Assembly (NCBI GenBank): GCA_964030475.1
Contig: CAXIPT010000003.1
Span: forward strand, 285,365 to 349,364
Source: Tethya wilhelma
Lineage: Eukaryota > Porifera > Demospongiae > Tethyida > Tethyidae
DNA length: 64,000 nt
Direction of reading: 5' to 3'
Of the stretch, positions 23,416 through 36,300 are shown one piece after another (position 1 is the first letter of the stretch; every line of letters starts with the position of its first letter). Made by a program: the position numbers and the translations under genes. Below the pieces are notes generated by a model that did no database searches, was not told the DNA's origin, and saw nothing but the letters and a program-made list of their open reading frames with translations.

Positions 23416-26400
23416 ATGGACAACAGTGACACTGCTGAGTATCGTGCCTTTCGAGGTTGCTTTGCTAAACTAGTGAATGGAGTGAAAAATGATGTAGAAA
23501 GTGTAGCTAGAGAAGCCTTTGCAAAAAAGCTGATCTCTTCTGATAACTTGACCAATGCAACTAATCGAAATCATGACGAAACACACAGAGCTACAAAGTT
23601 ACTGATGACAGTTTTAGACAGGATTCAAGAAAATCCAGCCTGCTTTGATAGATTTGTGACTATTCTCAAGAATACACCAACTCTTGAGGATTTTGCTCAA
23701 CAACTGAAATCTGAGTATGCCAAACAAATACAAGAAGGAACACGTCTATACTACAGTGCATCAACAGATGACACTGAACTTCAAGGTGAGTTATTAATAA
23801 TTCAAATTTGTCCATCCAGAATTAGTGCATGGCTATACATTCACTATCTATGATTCACTCCACAGGAGAATATGATAGTGCATCACAGAATAAACCATCT
23901 TCTGATGCTAGCGCTAGCACATTTGACAGTAAATCAGCACAAGAAGCAAGCCGTAGCCAAACATTTGAGTGTCATTGTGGAAGAAATTGTAGCTTTGAAG
24001 ACTATTTGAGTGGTAAATGTTGTGGGTCACAAGAAAACTCTTTTCCACATCTAAATGTTGCACACCTTAGCAACAGTGACAAGGAGGAACTTTATTGTAA
24101 GCTCATAACTGAAACAGATAAGATTAGTGAAAAGTTTAATGACCTTGTGTGTGACACATTTGAGATACTGGAACACCAACAAACATCAGTAGAACAGCTT
24201 GAAGCAACTGTGTTTACTTTTGGTCAACAGAACCATCCTAATCCAATCACCAAACAACACAGTGAGGAGCTTTCTGAAGTTAAAACTGTTTATGGTATTC
24301 AGAAATTCCTTGTTAAACACAGATTTATCTCATTTTTCAATTACCTAATATTGGAAAAAATTATCCTACGTCTGGGAAAAAATGATCATTTATTGAAAGA
24401 TAAGCTTCAAAACTTCCTGGCTGACTTTACAATGTTCTGTAAACGTAACGTGTTTGAGGTTCCTTCCTTTGCTATTACCAACTCTGCTCCAGCATGTGAA
24501 CAAAACAAAAGTCTTGTCATGAAAGTCGATGAAAAAATGTGGTTTAGTGCAATTCACTCTTCCACTGCTTCTAGTTCTTCTTTTACATTAGAGGATGTGA
24601 GAGTTGTACGAGTTAAACTAGCTTCAGTCATTGGTTTAGACCCTGCCGCTATCCTCCTACGAGATGTCAAATGTGGATGTATGGAGTTATCATTTGTTGT
24701 GCTCTCCAGAACGTCAAGCTCTCCACTGTCTAAGTTGCAGAAAGAACGTCTTCAGAAATTCGGGATTAAAGTAACTGATCAGCCAACAATCGCAAGTCAT
24801 GCTAAAATAGTTGAGTCTCATAAAATTGTAAGTATATATGTACGTGTATACAGTAGCTATTTTATGAGTCATATAAGCTTACAATAGTACCTATACTTTA
24901 GAAATAAACAATGAAGTTTTTAGACCAAAATAATCATTCATCGTGTTTGCAGAGACATTCATGACAATGTGTGCATGTGAATAAATTGCTTAGGTACCTG
25001 GTCTAACTTCCAGCCATCAGCTTCAAAAACAGAATCCTCTTTCAGCACAAGCAACAAACAAGCAGCAAGTGAAAGGTAAACAAAAATTTAGTTAGGTTAA
25101 TATAACTCTAGTCATTATTGGGGTTATATTATTGTCAAGGTGTATATTTGGTTAAGAAACAATTAATGCAGATCAATACATTATTATAATAAAAACAGTG
25201 AGTGTCTTTCAATTGATTGATGTACATTGCAATCGGATCTTATAATCTTCACCTGGCATTACCATGTTACACACATGCAGGGCTATTTAACTCCAAACAA
25301 AGCAATGTGTCCAATTCTTATACTGATTTGGAGCAAAAATTCACCACGCTAGTTTCACAATGTACCAACTCTCGTGAAATCACCCCCAAAGCCCTTGCCA
25401 ACATTATACTGTGCCTGAATCTCTTTGATTCTGAATCAGACATGGATGAGTCACTAGTAGCTGATTGTAAAACTGATCTCCAACAAGCCTCTTCCAATGC
25501 TGCCATCTTTGAAATAGTAAAACCTTACGTGTCCTTTCTCAACCCAGAGCTGCTGGGCAATATCGTTGAATTCCTGGGTACAGACCAGGATCGCAAAAAC
25601 TTTAAACAGTACATGAAAGCACTAGAACAATGTTGCAAATTAACAAAAGCAGTATTGTTACACCATCAACCTGACAAAATGTCTAAAACTGACAAGGCAT
25701 TTCAACACGTGGAAATTGTCATGGAAACACCAATAGTTAACCTGGAGAGCATCCGAATTCTCCAATTAAAAATGGCAAAGATTCTCAAACTAAATATTGC
25801 TACTCTTCAGATCAAAACTAACGTTGAAGCACACCCTATGGCTTGCTTTTTCCAAGTACCAAATTTTGCATGTGCGAAAGTATTCCCATTATCGAATGAG
25901 CAAAAGCGAGAGCTAAAAGCTTTGGGATTAACTTCTCTGAAATGTGGAGAATACACCTTTGAAAACTCAGGAGCTCAGTCTGACAAGGTAAGTGGAGAAG
26001 TTATAGAAATGCCTTGCCTAGGACGTCCATTTTGTTTAGGCATGGTATATGATTGCCGAAATGACAAACTTCTTGATACTCCACTCTTCAAAAAGGGTGT
26101 CATACAACCACTTGTTGAAGAAATCCCTCAGGTTAGTCAAAGCTGTGAAGTCTTAGAGGATGATAGTCTAGAAACCAAGTCTTTGAGCTTAGGACTAACA
26201 CCTTCTCTCAAGCTAAGCCTCATGTCCAACCAGGTTCAGACTGTTTCAAAGTCAGCCAAATACTGGCATGATTGTTGTAAGTCAAAACGTCAAGTCCGTG
26301 TTGGTCTTAAGTATACAAGCACTGTTGTAAAGAAACAACTCTCCACTAACAACCTCCCTGAACAGCAATATCAAATCCCTAGGGGTGCTACTCATGTAGT

Positions 26401-29400
26401 GACAGGAGTCCTTTATGGGTCCAATACTTACTGTGTGTTTGATCACACGCTGAGAGAAAATGAGAAATTCGCAGATGTTCATGCGAGCATGTTGACAATG
26501 GTCAAATCAGTGAAAGCACTAACTAGCTCTCAGACAGACAGCCCTCTTTTAGCCAGATATTGCAAGGTGTATAGTGATACAGAACACAGCACCCTTCGAG
26601 AGGTCATTAAGCAAAATGATCCTTCAATCAAAGAGAAACCTACTCCAGTCCCAATAAAAGTGTGGTTGTATCCTGTAGATAAGTTGCTTAAAAGAAGTAC
26701 TACTGTTAAAAGGGAAGTAAGCATTAGGCTAAGCCTTGTTGATCAGCTTCAGAGCAAACTGGAGTACCTTCACAACATTGAGATTCATGCCAATGACCTG
26801 TTAAAACAGTATGACACTAAATTTCAACTCTTCAAAACTAGGGTGAATAGATTCATAAGGATTATTACAACCTACAAGAATGAATTACAAAAAGAGGTTG
26901 CTAGGTTGCTTCCACTAGTTCTTGCAGGGAGTGTCAAGGCAGAAAGTGAATTGGCAAAGGTTGTTGAATCACCATTAAAATACGAGTTTGAGGTTTCTTA
27001 TTGGTTAAAACTAGTCAAAGAAGAAATCAGTACACTTGATATGCTGACAAAGCAACTACAACATGTTGAATTTGTGCCACATCAAAAGCTCCAGTCCATT
27101 AGTAAAAAACTTGATTCAGGATGCCTTGTATCGTTTTCTTTCCATGTTGCATTGGAGGACGATGAAACCCTGAGCTATCTGCAGTCTTGTCTGCAAAATA
27201 AAGAAGTCAAACAGAGTCTCAGTGAAACACAACAATGGTACACCAATACTGACATGATGAAGAAAATCATGTCAAGAATAGAATGCTTCAGAGTCTTTGC
27301 AGAGAGCAATGGCCAAAACAAAAGTAATAGATTTGTGTTCACAATTTACAAGCCAATAGCAGGGGCTCAAGTTGCTGCAACTCAAAGTGAGCCCATCAGC
27401 ATTCTCCTCTATGAAGGCACCACATGTAAACCATGGGAGCCTCCAGGACCACCAGGTAAGCCAACTGTCAAAGAAGTAACTCATGACACAGTTCAACTAG
27501 AATGGTCCCAACCAGAATATGGCAGCCAGAGTGTAGAGTGCTACCAAGTATCTTACCATCCAGTAGACCAATCACAAAATAGCTGTTTAGTAAAAATTGA
27601 TGCAACTAAAGAAACAGCCACCATCAGTGAACTTACCGAAGGAACCAAATATGTATTTTACATACAGGCCACATGTAAGTTAGGTCTCAGTGAAAAGATT
27701 AGAGTAGTGGAAACTGAAATAATAGTGTCACCAGCTCTTGATGGAACTGAAAATGAAGAGGGTATACCCCAGTCATTATCAAACAAACCAATCGCCATAG
27801 CTGTAACTCATAATAGTGTCACACTGGAGTGGGCCCAACCTGAACAATATGCAGATAACATAGAGGGTTACACTATTTTGTACCAAGAAGTCAATTCATC
27901 TAAAAAATCAAAATGGCAAAAGTATGAATCTACCAATGGGTTGGATCGAACTGATACTGTCACAGGACTTTCTCCCCAAACTAAGTACGTCTTCAAGGTA
28001 AGACCTGAACTAGAAGATGGAGAATCTGGTACTTCAAGTGAAGCTAGCGATCCTATTGAAACAAAGAAAGCAGCTAGTACTATTGTGGGAACCATTCCTC
28101 CTAGCAGTATCAAGCTTCAAGCCAAACAAGAGAGTAGAAGTAAAGTTATTGTCCCAGAATTAGAAACGTTATCAAAACAACGTTTGATATTTTATGGCAA
28201 ACCAGTAGCCTCTAATGTAGCTCATGACCGTGTGAAGCTGAAATTGACAAAACTTGAGTCTGGGACTGAAGACACAAAAAGTTGCATTATCTACTATTGC
28301 CAAGCAAATAACACTGAAACAAATGATTGGGAAATGAAAATCTTTGATGATATTCAAGATTGTGTAACTATCAAAGGATTAAATCGAAACACAGAATATG
28401 TCTTCAAGGTCACTTCGAAAGATAAAACTAACATTGGTCCTGAGAGTGAAGTCAGTGACCCAATACAAACCAAAGCAACCTCACCACCAGGCAAACCAGT
28501 AGCTAGTGCTGTGACACACAATAGCATCACAGTGAAATGGAGTAAACCTGAACATGGCCACAACAATATCAAGAGTTACTCTGTAATTTACTTTCCCAAG
28601 AATCAACCTGAGAAGAAAAGCTTAATTGAAGTAGCACACGAAGAGGCCACTATTACTTCACTTACACTTCTTGAGTCCTATGTGATTATAGTGCAACCAA
28701 TCTGTGAGATAGGTGTAGGCACAGAGAGTGAACCCAGTGACCCCATTGAAACTAAAGCAACTTCTTCTCCAGGAAAGCCAGTAGCCACCAAGGTGACTCA
28801 TGACAGTATCTCATTGAAATGGGACCCACCAAAAGATTACCATCAGGATATTGACTATTATATTATCTTTTATCGTTTCTCAACTGAAAAATGGAAAAAT
28901 AAAACAAGCCACTCTCCAACGATAACAATACCAGCTTTAATACCCAACACTGCATATGAGTTTGTACTCCGTGCAATCACCAAAAATGGTAACAAAGGAT
29001 GCGACAGTCCATCCAGTATGCAGATCAAAACTAAGCCATCATCTCCACCTGGTAAACCAACAGCTGAAGGCATGTCTCATGACAGGATCATATTGTCATG
29101 GAGCAAACCAGACCATGGTGCTGAGAATGGAACGAACTATGTCATTCTTCAACATAACAAAAATGAACCAGACACTGAGGAATGGAAAGTAGAGAGGACT
29201 AAGTCAATGTCAACAAGAGCTGCAATTAAGGGACTTGATCCCTCAACTGAGTACCTTTTCAAAGTCAAGTTAGTTTGTTCAACAGGAGAGAGTGATGAAA
29301 GTAAAGTCAGTGATCCAATTAAAACTAAACCTGTGTGCAAACCTGGCAAACCATATGCCACTAAAGTTACCCACAACTCTATAATATTAACATGGGAAAT

Positions 29401-32227
29401 ACCAGAAGAATTCAGCACTAATGTTGAAACATACACCATCCTACCTGTGACAAAAACTGATGATTCTGATTCTGATTGGGAAAAATCAGTAAAAGCTCAA
29501 TGTCATCCACATAAAATTGAGTCGACTACAATTCTTAATTTAAATCGAGGAGTTATGTATAAGTTCAAAGTTGTCCCTTCTGGTAACGATGATAATGTTG
29601 TATATGTTGAGAGTGAACCCAGTGACCTAATAGTAACAAAGGCTACATCTCAACCAGGACAACCAATTGTTGAAGGCATTACAAATGACATGGCAACTGT
29701 CAAATGTACCCACCCAGATCAAGGAAAGAAAAAGATACTGCATTACACTGTTTGCTATTGTCCAGCTGATGATCCAACTAGTGATTGGAAGGAACAGAAT
29801 ACTAGTGGTCTTCAAACATTTCAAGTCATAACAGGATTGTCAAGGAAAACAAAATATGCATTTAAAGTTATACCCAAATGTAAAGATCGAATCGAAGGAA
29901 CTGAAAGTAAGGCAAGTATCCCTTTTGAAACAACTTCAACCTCTCCACCTGGTGTACCAGAAGCTACTGAAGTGGCATATAATTCAATTTCTCTGAAATG
30001 GGCTCCACCAGAGACTGGAGGAGAGAATGTATCATCATACACTGTGTACTACAGTGAAGCACATATTAAGCAACCGGTATGGAAACATCAGGCTACTAAT
30101 AACAATAGCACAGAGATTGTCATTGGAGAGCTTGAAACAAACAAATATTATCAATTCAAACTTAAAGTACAATGTAAACCAGGATGTGGAGTTGGTGCTG
30201 AGAGCAAAACTAGTGAACCTATTCAAACCAGTATGTGCTGCAAAACAGGTATGCCTAGAGCCTCAGTTGTCACACACAACAAGATTGGACTTGAATGGGA
30301 TAAACCACTTTATGAGTATGACAAAATTATCTATTATGAGGTGGCATACAAGGTGAAAACATCACTTAATTGGGAAAAGGCCATAACACAGGATTGTCAG
30401 GAGAAAATTGTATTAACAGGTCTTTCACCTAATCATGAATATATAGTCAAAGTGCGACCCGTTTGCAAAGATACTGACATGAATCTTCCATTTGCTTTCA
30501 GTAGCCATATTAAAACTAAAGATAAGCCTCTTGCCGAACGTGTGTTAAGCAAGTGTTCACCTGATGACAGTATTGTTCCTGGAGGTCCAGACTGTATTCA
30601 AGTGAATAGAATACCTAGTCAAAAACAAGTAATGAAAGATGAAACAAAACAAATTGCCAAGTATCACATTGGAAAGCCCTCAGATCCTGGAACTCCTGAA
30701 AAAGTAATCTTGCTAGTAGGAGCTACTGGAGCTGGGAAATCAACACTGATTAACAGTATTGCCAACTACATCCTTGGTGTTAGCTGGGAGACTCCATTTC
30801 GATTCAAACTGATAGAAGACGAACAAGTTTCTCAAGCTCACAGTCAGACATCATGGCTTACAGCCTACACCTTTCATGCACAGAAAGACTCACCTTTGAA
30901 CTATGACCTCACTATTGTGGACACCCCTGGGTTTGGAGACACCAGGGGAGTTGAAAGAGATAAAGAGATCACCAAACAGATCAAAGAGTTCTTCTCTGTT
31001 AAACCACCAAAAGGCATTGATTCAATTCATGCTATTGGGTTTGTTGCTCAAGCAGCACTGCCCAGACTCACTGCTACACAAAAGTACATCTTTGACTCAG
31101 TCCTTGCTATATTTGGAAAAGACATTGCTGGTAATATCTTCCTTATGGCTACATTTGCTGATAGTCAAACACCAAAAGTCTTATCAGCCATTAAAGAAGC
31201 AGATATTAAATGCAAAAGATGTATCAAGTTCAACAATTCAGTTCTATATACCTGTACAAATGCTGGAGGAGAATTTGATAAGCTATTTTGGGAAATGAAT
31301 GAAAAAAGCATGAAAGCTTTCTTTGAAACTGATCTTAGAGCTACTAATTCCATTAGTTTACAGCTAACAAAGGAAGTACTTCAACAACGTGAGCATTTTG
31401 AAACTTTGGTTCATGGTCTAAAGGAAAAAATCCAGATGGGTCTTAATCTCATACAGGAAATACAACAGGAAGAAAAAATACTAAAGGATCGAGATATACT
31501 TGACCCAAATTTCACCTATGAAGTAGATGTAGCTAAAACAAGGGAAGTTGAGTTACCAAAGGGTAAATTTGCTACCAACTGCACCGAATGTAATTTCACT
31601 TGTCATAACCCATGCAATATAACTGACAATTTAAAAACATATAATTGTGCTGCAATGGGAGGGTTGTGGATACTGAGAGGACAGAATTCCAAGTGTGCAG
31701 TCTGTCCAAATAAGTGCCACTGGAAAAAACACGAACAACAAACCTATCTTATTGTAGTTTACAAAGAGAAAGAAACACGAACCCTGCAGGACCTCATGGA
31801 GCGGTATTTAGAAGCAGTTGAATCTGATGATGAAAGCACCGAATCTGATAAAACAGATCAGATGCTTTCAATTGCTAGAGGCAATCTCCGAACACTTAAT
31901 AAAGAAGTCCTTGATTTGATTAAACAAACACAGGCATGTGTGAAACGCTTACAAGAAATAGCTTACAAACCTCATCCACTAAATGAAGCGGATTACATTG
32001 ACTTGATGATAGAATCAGAGAAGAGAGAGGGGAAAGATGGCTTTGCTGGAAGGATCAGTGCACTGGAAGAGCTAAAGGAACAAGCCAAACTAGTTTCAAC
32101 ATTAGCCCATCCTACAAATGATACATTTACAGATGTTGGGGCTGAACCCAAGCCAACAAAAAACTGGTGGAAACTTGGTAGCAGAGCACTTTCATTTGTG
32201 CGGAACCGTAAAGGGAGACAACAGTAG
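23416..32227 (+). CDS. Gene 4: CARD – X – Y – SNTX-like – Fn3 x10 – GTPase – Cys/His (2,786 aa, 4 exons)
   Basis: Exons 23416..23785, 23866..24827, 24994..25075 and 25281..32227 have GT–AG borders and fit in phase without a stop. Residues 1..~105: CARD-like. ~157..440: X module, beginning FECHCGRNCSFEDYL and containing FFNYLILEKIILRLG. ~485..710: Y module. ~717..952: MACPF-like part of an SNTX block (PCLGRPFCLGMVYDCR), then a FAT-like helical part, then a thioredoxin-like part (~1085..1192). ~1195..2219: ten Fn3 repeats. ~2285: Walker A GATGAGKST; ~2352: DTPGFGDTRG. ~2572..2620: Cys/His module (CTECNFTCHNPC, CPNKCHWKKH). The tail is basic (SFVRNRKGRQQ). It is the only complete gene here with both X and Y, and the most divergent: its GTPase and Fn3 set do not match genes 2 and 5 position by position. 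Role inferred: cytosolic immune or death signalling. Confidence 0.85.
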
Positions 32228-32559
32228 TAACAGAGAATGAATTGCTGGAATGCATCAATATTTTGTTATTAATTTTGTATTGCAACATATCAATATAGTT
32301 ATAAATAACATTGGGTTTAAAACAAATTATAGCTTTTTTATTATCCATTGGGTTCTTGTCTACAATTTGATAATTATTTTGTTGTTGCTGTTTATCATTA
32401 TTTTTGTTAGAAGAACTTTTGATAATTGGAAGGATGTATGAGTTGAGGGCAACTCAGTGCTTGACAAGCTAAAGGTATCTGCAAACTTTACGTTTACATG
32501 GCTCAACTATTAGTTGAGGTCTATACAGAAGCTGATGCATTCCAGTGCTATGGGCACTC

Positions 32560-32640
32560 CGTGTGTGGTTTAGTGGTAAAAGTGCCTGGCTAATAACCAG
32601 TAGGTCTTGGGGGGGGGGGTGATACAGGCCGGCCTGAACT
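32560..32640 (+). repeat. tRNA-Ile(AAU)-like SINE or pseudo-tRNA
   Basis: TGGTTTAGTGGTAAAAGTG is a Pol III A-box and D-arm. CCTGG–CTAATAA–CCAG forms an anticodon stem-loop whose AAT anticodon reads Ile. The T-arm is lost: a run of about 11 G follows, then GATACAGG. The acceptor stem does not pair. This is a decayed tRNA-derived SINE head, not a working tRNA. Confidence 0.5.
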
Positions 32641-32865
32641 GATGATATATTTATATATTTATATATATCAGAATTTTTCTCACATGTATAACAGTTTCTT
32701 GACAAAATATTTTATGACAAACTCCTTCATGTGTACATACAGCTAATAGTAGCTAATAAAGTGAGCATCAACATTGTCAACTTAATTCATTATTCTGCAT
32801 TAATTGATTTAATTCTGCTGAGTCATTCTCTAATCACTATTCATCTGTCATGTGCACCATGTGAT

Positions 32866-32882
32866 GGTTACCATAGCGACAA
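32866..32882. promoter_or_regulatory. RFX X-box-like motif upstream of gene 5
   Basis: GGTTACCATAGCGACAA ends 486 bp before the ATG at 33368. It is a third copy of the conserved upstream motif. Confidence 0.45.
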
Positions 32883-33258
32883 ATTATGTGAACTATTATA
32901 TTCACTTCTCCATGAATTCAGTGAGGCTAACACACCCACATTATTTTATGGACACACACAAACATACCCTTATATGGAAGCGCCAATGACATTGTCGAGA
33001 TTACATAATATTATAAGATTAGTAATCTTCCACCATCCGTAGCAATCGTGATCATAATGTCATTATTCTTAGTACTATATTTCAAGAGATATTACAATAT
33101 ATCTACCATGTCTGTGTGTGCATGTATACTGAGTACTATGGATGAGTCACAGAATTGCTCTCACAGACAATATCACAATGATTATTACTATAGAATGCTC
33201 TAGTTAAAACAAAATGATTATTCACCACTGAGTACAAGGGACATGAATATTACTACTA

Positions 33259-33283
33259 TTTCTTTGAACCCCTCCCTCAACTT
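33259..33283 (+). promoter_or_regulatory. Promoter-proximal block of gene 5
   Basis: Identical over 25 bp to 23305..23329 upstream of gene 4, at nearly the same distance (about 85 bp) from the ATG. Confidence 0.4.
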
Positions 33284-33367
33284 CTTGTTGCTGCTGCTTT
33301 ATTATTATTCAGTCAGTTACAGTGTCACAGCCACTACTAGCTGCCTGCAATAAAAGTTATAGTTAGT

Positions 33368-36300
33368 ATGGAAAACCGTGACACTGCTGAGTATCGTGCC
33401 TTTCAAGGTTGCTTTGATAGACTAGTGACTGGAGTGAAGAATGATGCAGAGAGTGTAGCTAGAAAGGCATTTACAAACAATCTTATCTCTTCTGACAGTT
33501 TATCTAATGCAACCAATCAAACCTGTGATGAGCCATACAGGGCTACAAAGTTATTGGTGAACATTTTAGCAAGAATTCAACAGAATCCAGCCTGTTTCGA
33601 CAGATTTGTGACCATACTAAAGAGCATACCAATAATGGAGGAATTAGCTCAACAATTGATATCAGAGTATGAACATACAAACAAATTGCCAAAAGCCTCG
33701 GTGAAAAGTCCTACTCACAGTCTATCAACAGGGGCTCTAGGAGGTGAGTAGAATGTCTAAAGTTTACATAATTATATATCTATATAGTCTAAGATCTGTG
33801 TGTATGAGAAGGCATACACTCCAAAGCTTGAAAAGTTTATAGTGTTTAATAGCAAAGGAATTTGCAGGAATGCACTAGCTGTATGTGCTGATGTTTTCAC
33901 ATTTTTTTCAAAGTTTACGTGGTTTAATGAAATAAACTACAGTATAGTTGTAGTTACAGTATATGTTAAGTAAGGAACAGATATAGGTCACTAATATTGC
34001 TTGATTCACTTTGATTTGTGTTTTCATTTTTTGAGGCTTCATATAGCTTGGCAGTATATACCACAAAATATAAACAGTAGTGAAATTTTCTATGTTGATA
34101 AAAAGATAATACTATTCTATAGCCTTGTTTGCAGGCCTTCCCTCCTTCTTTACATAAAAAATTGTACAAGTTTTTGAAGAGAAAAGAGCCTGGAAATGAG
34201 GCTACATAAATACATTAACATGAATACTTAAAATTAATACAGATATACATGATCCTCTAAGGAGCACTTCCATTGCTGATTTGGAGCAAAAGTTCACCAC
34301 TCTAGTTTCACAATGTGCCAACTCTTGTGAAATCACCCCCAGAGCCCTTGCCAACATTATCCTGTGCCTGAATCTATTTGATTCTGAATCAGACATGGAT
34401 GAGTCACTTGTAGCTGATTGTAAAACTGACCTCCAACAAGCCTCTTCCAATGATTCTATCTTTGAAATAGTGAAGCCTTACATGTCCTTTCTCAACCCAG
34501 AGCTACTAGGACATATCATTGAGTTCCTGGGTAATGACCACGATCGCAAATGCTTTAAAAGATATATGAAAGTGTTTAAAGAGTATTGCAAAGTAACAAA
34601 AGCAGTATTGTTACACTATCAAACTGATAAAATGCCAGTAACTGACATGACATTTCAACAGGTACATATTGTCATGGAAACACAAGGTCTTACGAACCTA
34701 AAGAATGTTCAAAATCTCCAATCGAAAATGGCAAAGATACTCAAACTAAACGTTGCTGCTCTTCAGATCAAAACTAGTGGTAAATCCCCTCTAGCTTGTT
34801 CATTTCAGCTTCCCTATTTTGCAATTTCATGTGAAAAAGTATTTCCTTTATCAAATGAACAAGAGCGAGAATTAAAGGCTTTGGGATTGACTTCTCTGAA
34901 ATGTGGAAGTTACCATTTTGAAAATTCTAGAGCTCAACCTTACAAGGTAGGTGAAGAAGAAGTAGAAATTCCTTGCCTAGGACGGCCATTTCGTTTAGGC
35001 ATGCTATATGATTGCCGAAATGAAAAACTTCTTGGTACTCAACTGTGCAAAGATGATGTCATACAACCACTTGTTGAAGAAATCCCTCAGGTTAGTCACA
35101 GCTGTGACATCTTAGAGGATGACAGTCTAGAGACGAAGGCCTTGAGTATGCAGCTGACCCCTCCTCTCAAGCTAAGCCTTATGTCCAATTTGATAAAGAG
35201 TGCTAACATTTCAAAGTCAGCCAAATACTGGAATGATCGCTGTAAGTCAAAACGTCAAGTTCGGGTTGCTCTTAAGTACACAAGTACTTCAGTTAAGAAA
35301 TGTCTTCCAACTAACAACCTTATTAAACACTTGCAGCAACAAGTTGCTGAGGGAGCTACTCATGTAGTGACTGGAGTCCTCTATGGGTTCAATGCATACT
35401 GTGTGTTTGATCACATGCTGAGAGAAAATGAGAGATTTGAACATGTTTACAAGAGCATGTTGACAATGGTTAAATCAATAAAATCTAGCTCAGACAGCAC
35501 TAAGATTGAGTCAATGAATGATTGCACAATATATAGCGACTCTGAGTGCAGCACCCTTCAAGAAGTTGTCGATCAGTTTAACAAGTTTAAGCATCCCTCA
35601 CCCAATGAGACTCCTGTACCAATAAAGGTGTGGCTGTACCCTCTAGAAAAATTGAACAGGAGATACGATGTTTTTGTAAGAGAAGTGCTCATGAGTAGCA
35701 GTCTTGCTGACAATGTACAGAGCTACTTGGAATGTCTACACCATGTTCAGATGGTTGCCAAGGACCTGCTAGTTCAATACAGTCTAACGTTATCCAGATT
35801 TCAATACAATGAAAGTCGGGTGACACAGTTTAGAGAGACTGTAAAATCCTACAGTGATGAGCTACAAAAAAGTATTGCTAAGTTGCTACCAGATATTCGA
35901 GGTGGAACTGTAGATGAAAGTGAACTAGCAAAGCTTGTTGAAGAAAGCTCCACTTCACCATTTCGATATGATTCTCTCATCACTTGGTTGAAACAAGCCA
36001 AGGAAGAAATCAGTACATTAGAAATGTTAATGAATCAAATAAAACATATTGAGTTTGTGACTTTTGAAGAGCTTCAATCTGTCATCACATCTACAGAGCC
36101 TGATTGTGACTACAGTGTGTGCCTTATGTTCAATGTTGCTTTAGACGATGAACAAATGGGATATCTTCAAACAATTGACAGAGTAGATCTCCCAGTAGGT
36201 AAAATACCTTGGTATATGAGCACTGAACTCATGAGGAAGGTCACAGACAACATTGAACACTTCAAAACTTTCATGGAAAGCAACTCAGAGAACAAGAATA

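Larger units (their letters stand above)
32228..33367. other. Intergenic: tRNA-derived repeat and promoter region of gene 5
   Basis: Holds the 3' flank of gene 4, a tRNA-Ile-like SINE at 32560..32640, an X-box-like motif at 32866..32882 and the promoter-proximal block at 33259..33283. No gene is supported. Confidence 0.5.

Noticed and set aside
32560..32640. A functional tRNA-Ile gene
   Set aside because: The T-arm and acceptor stem are missing.
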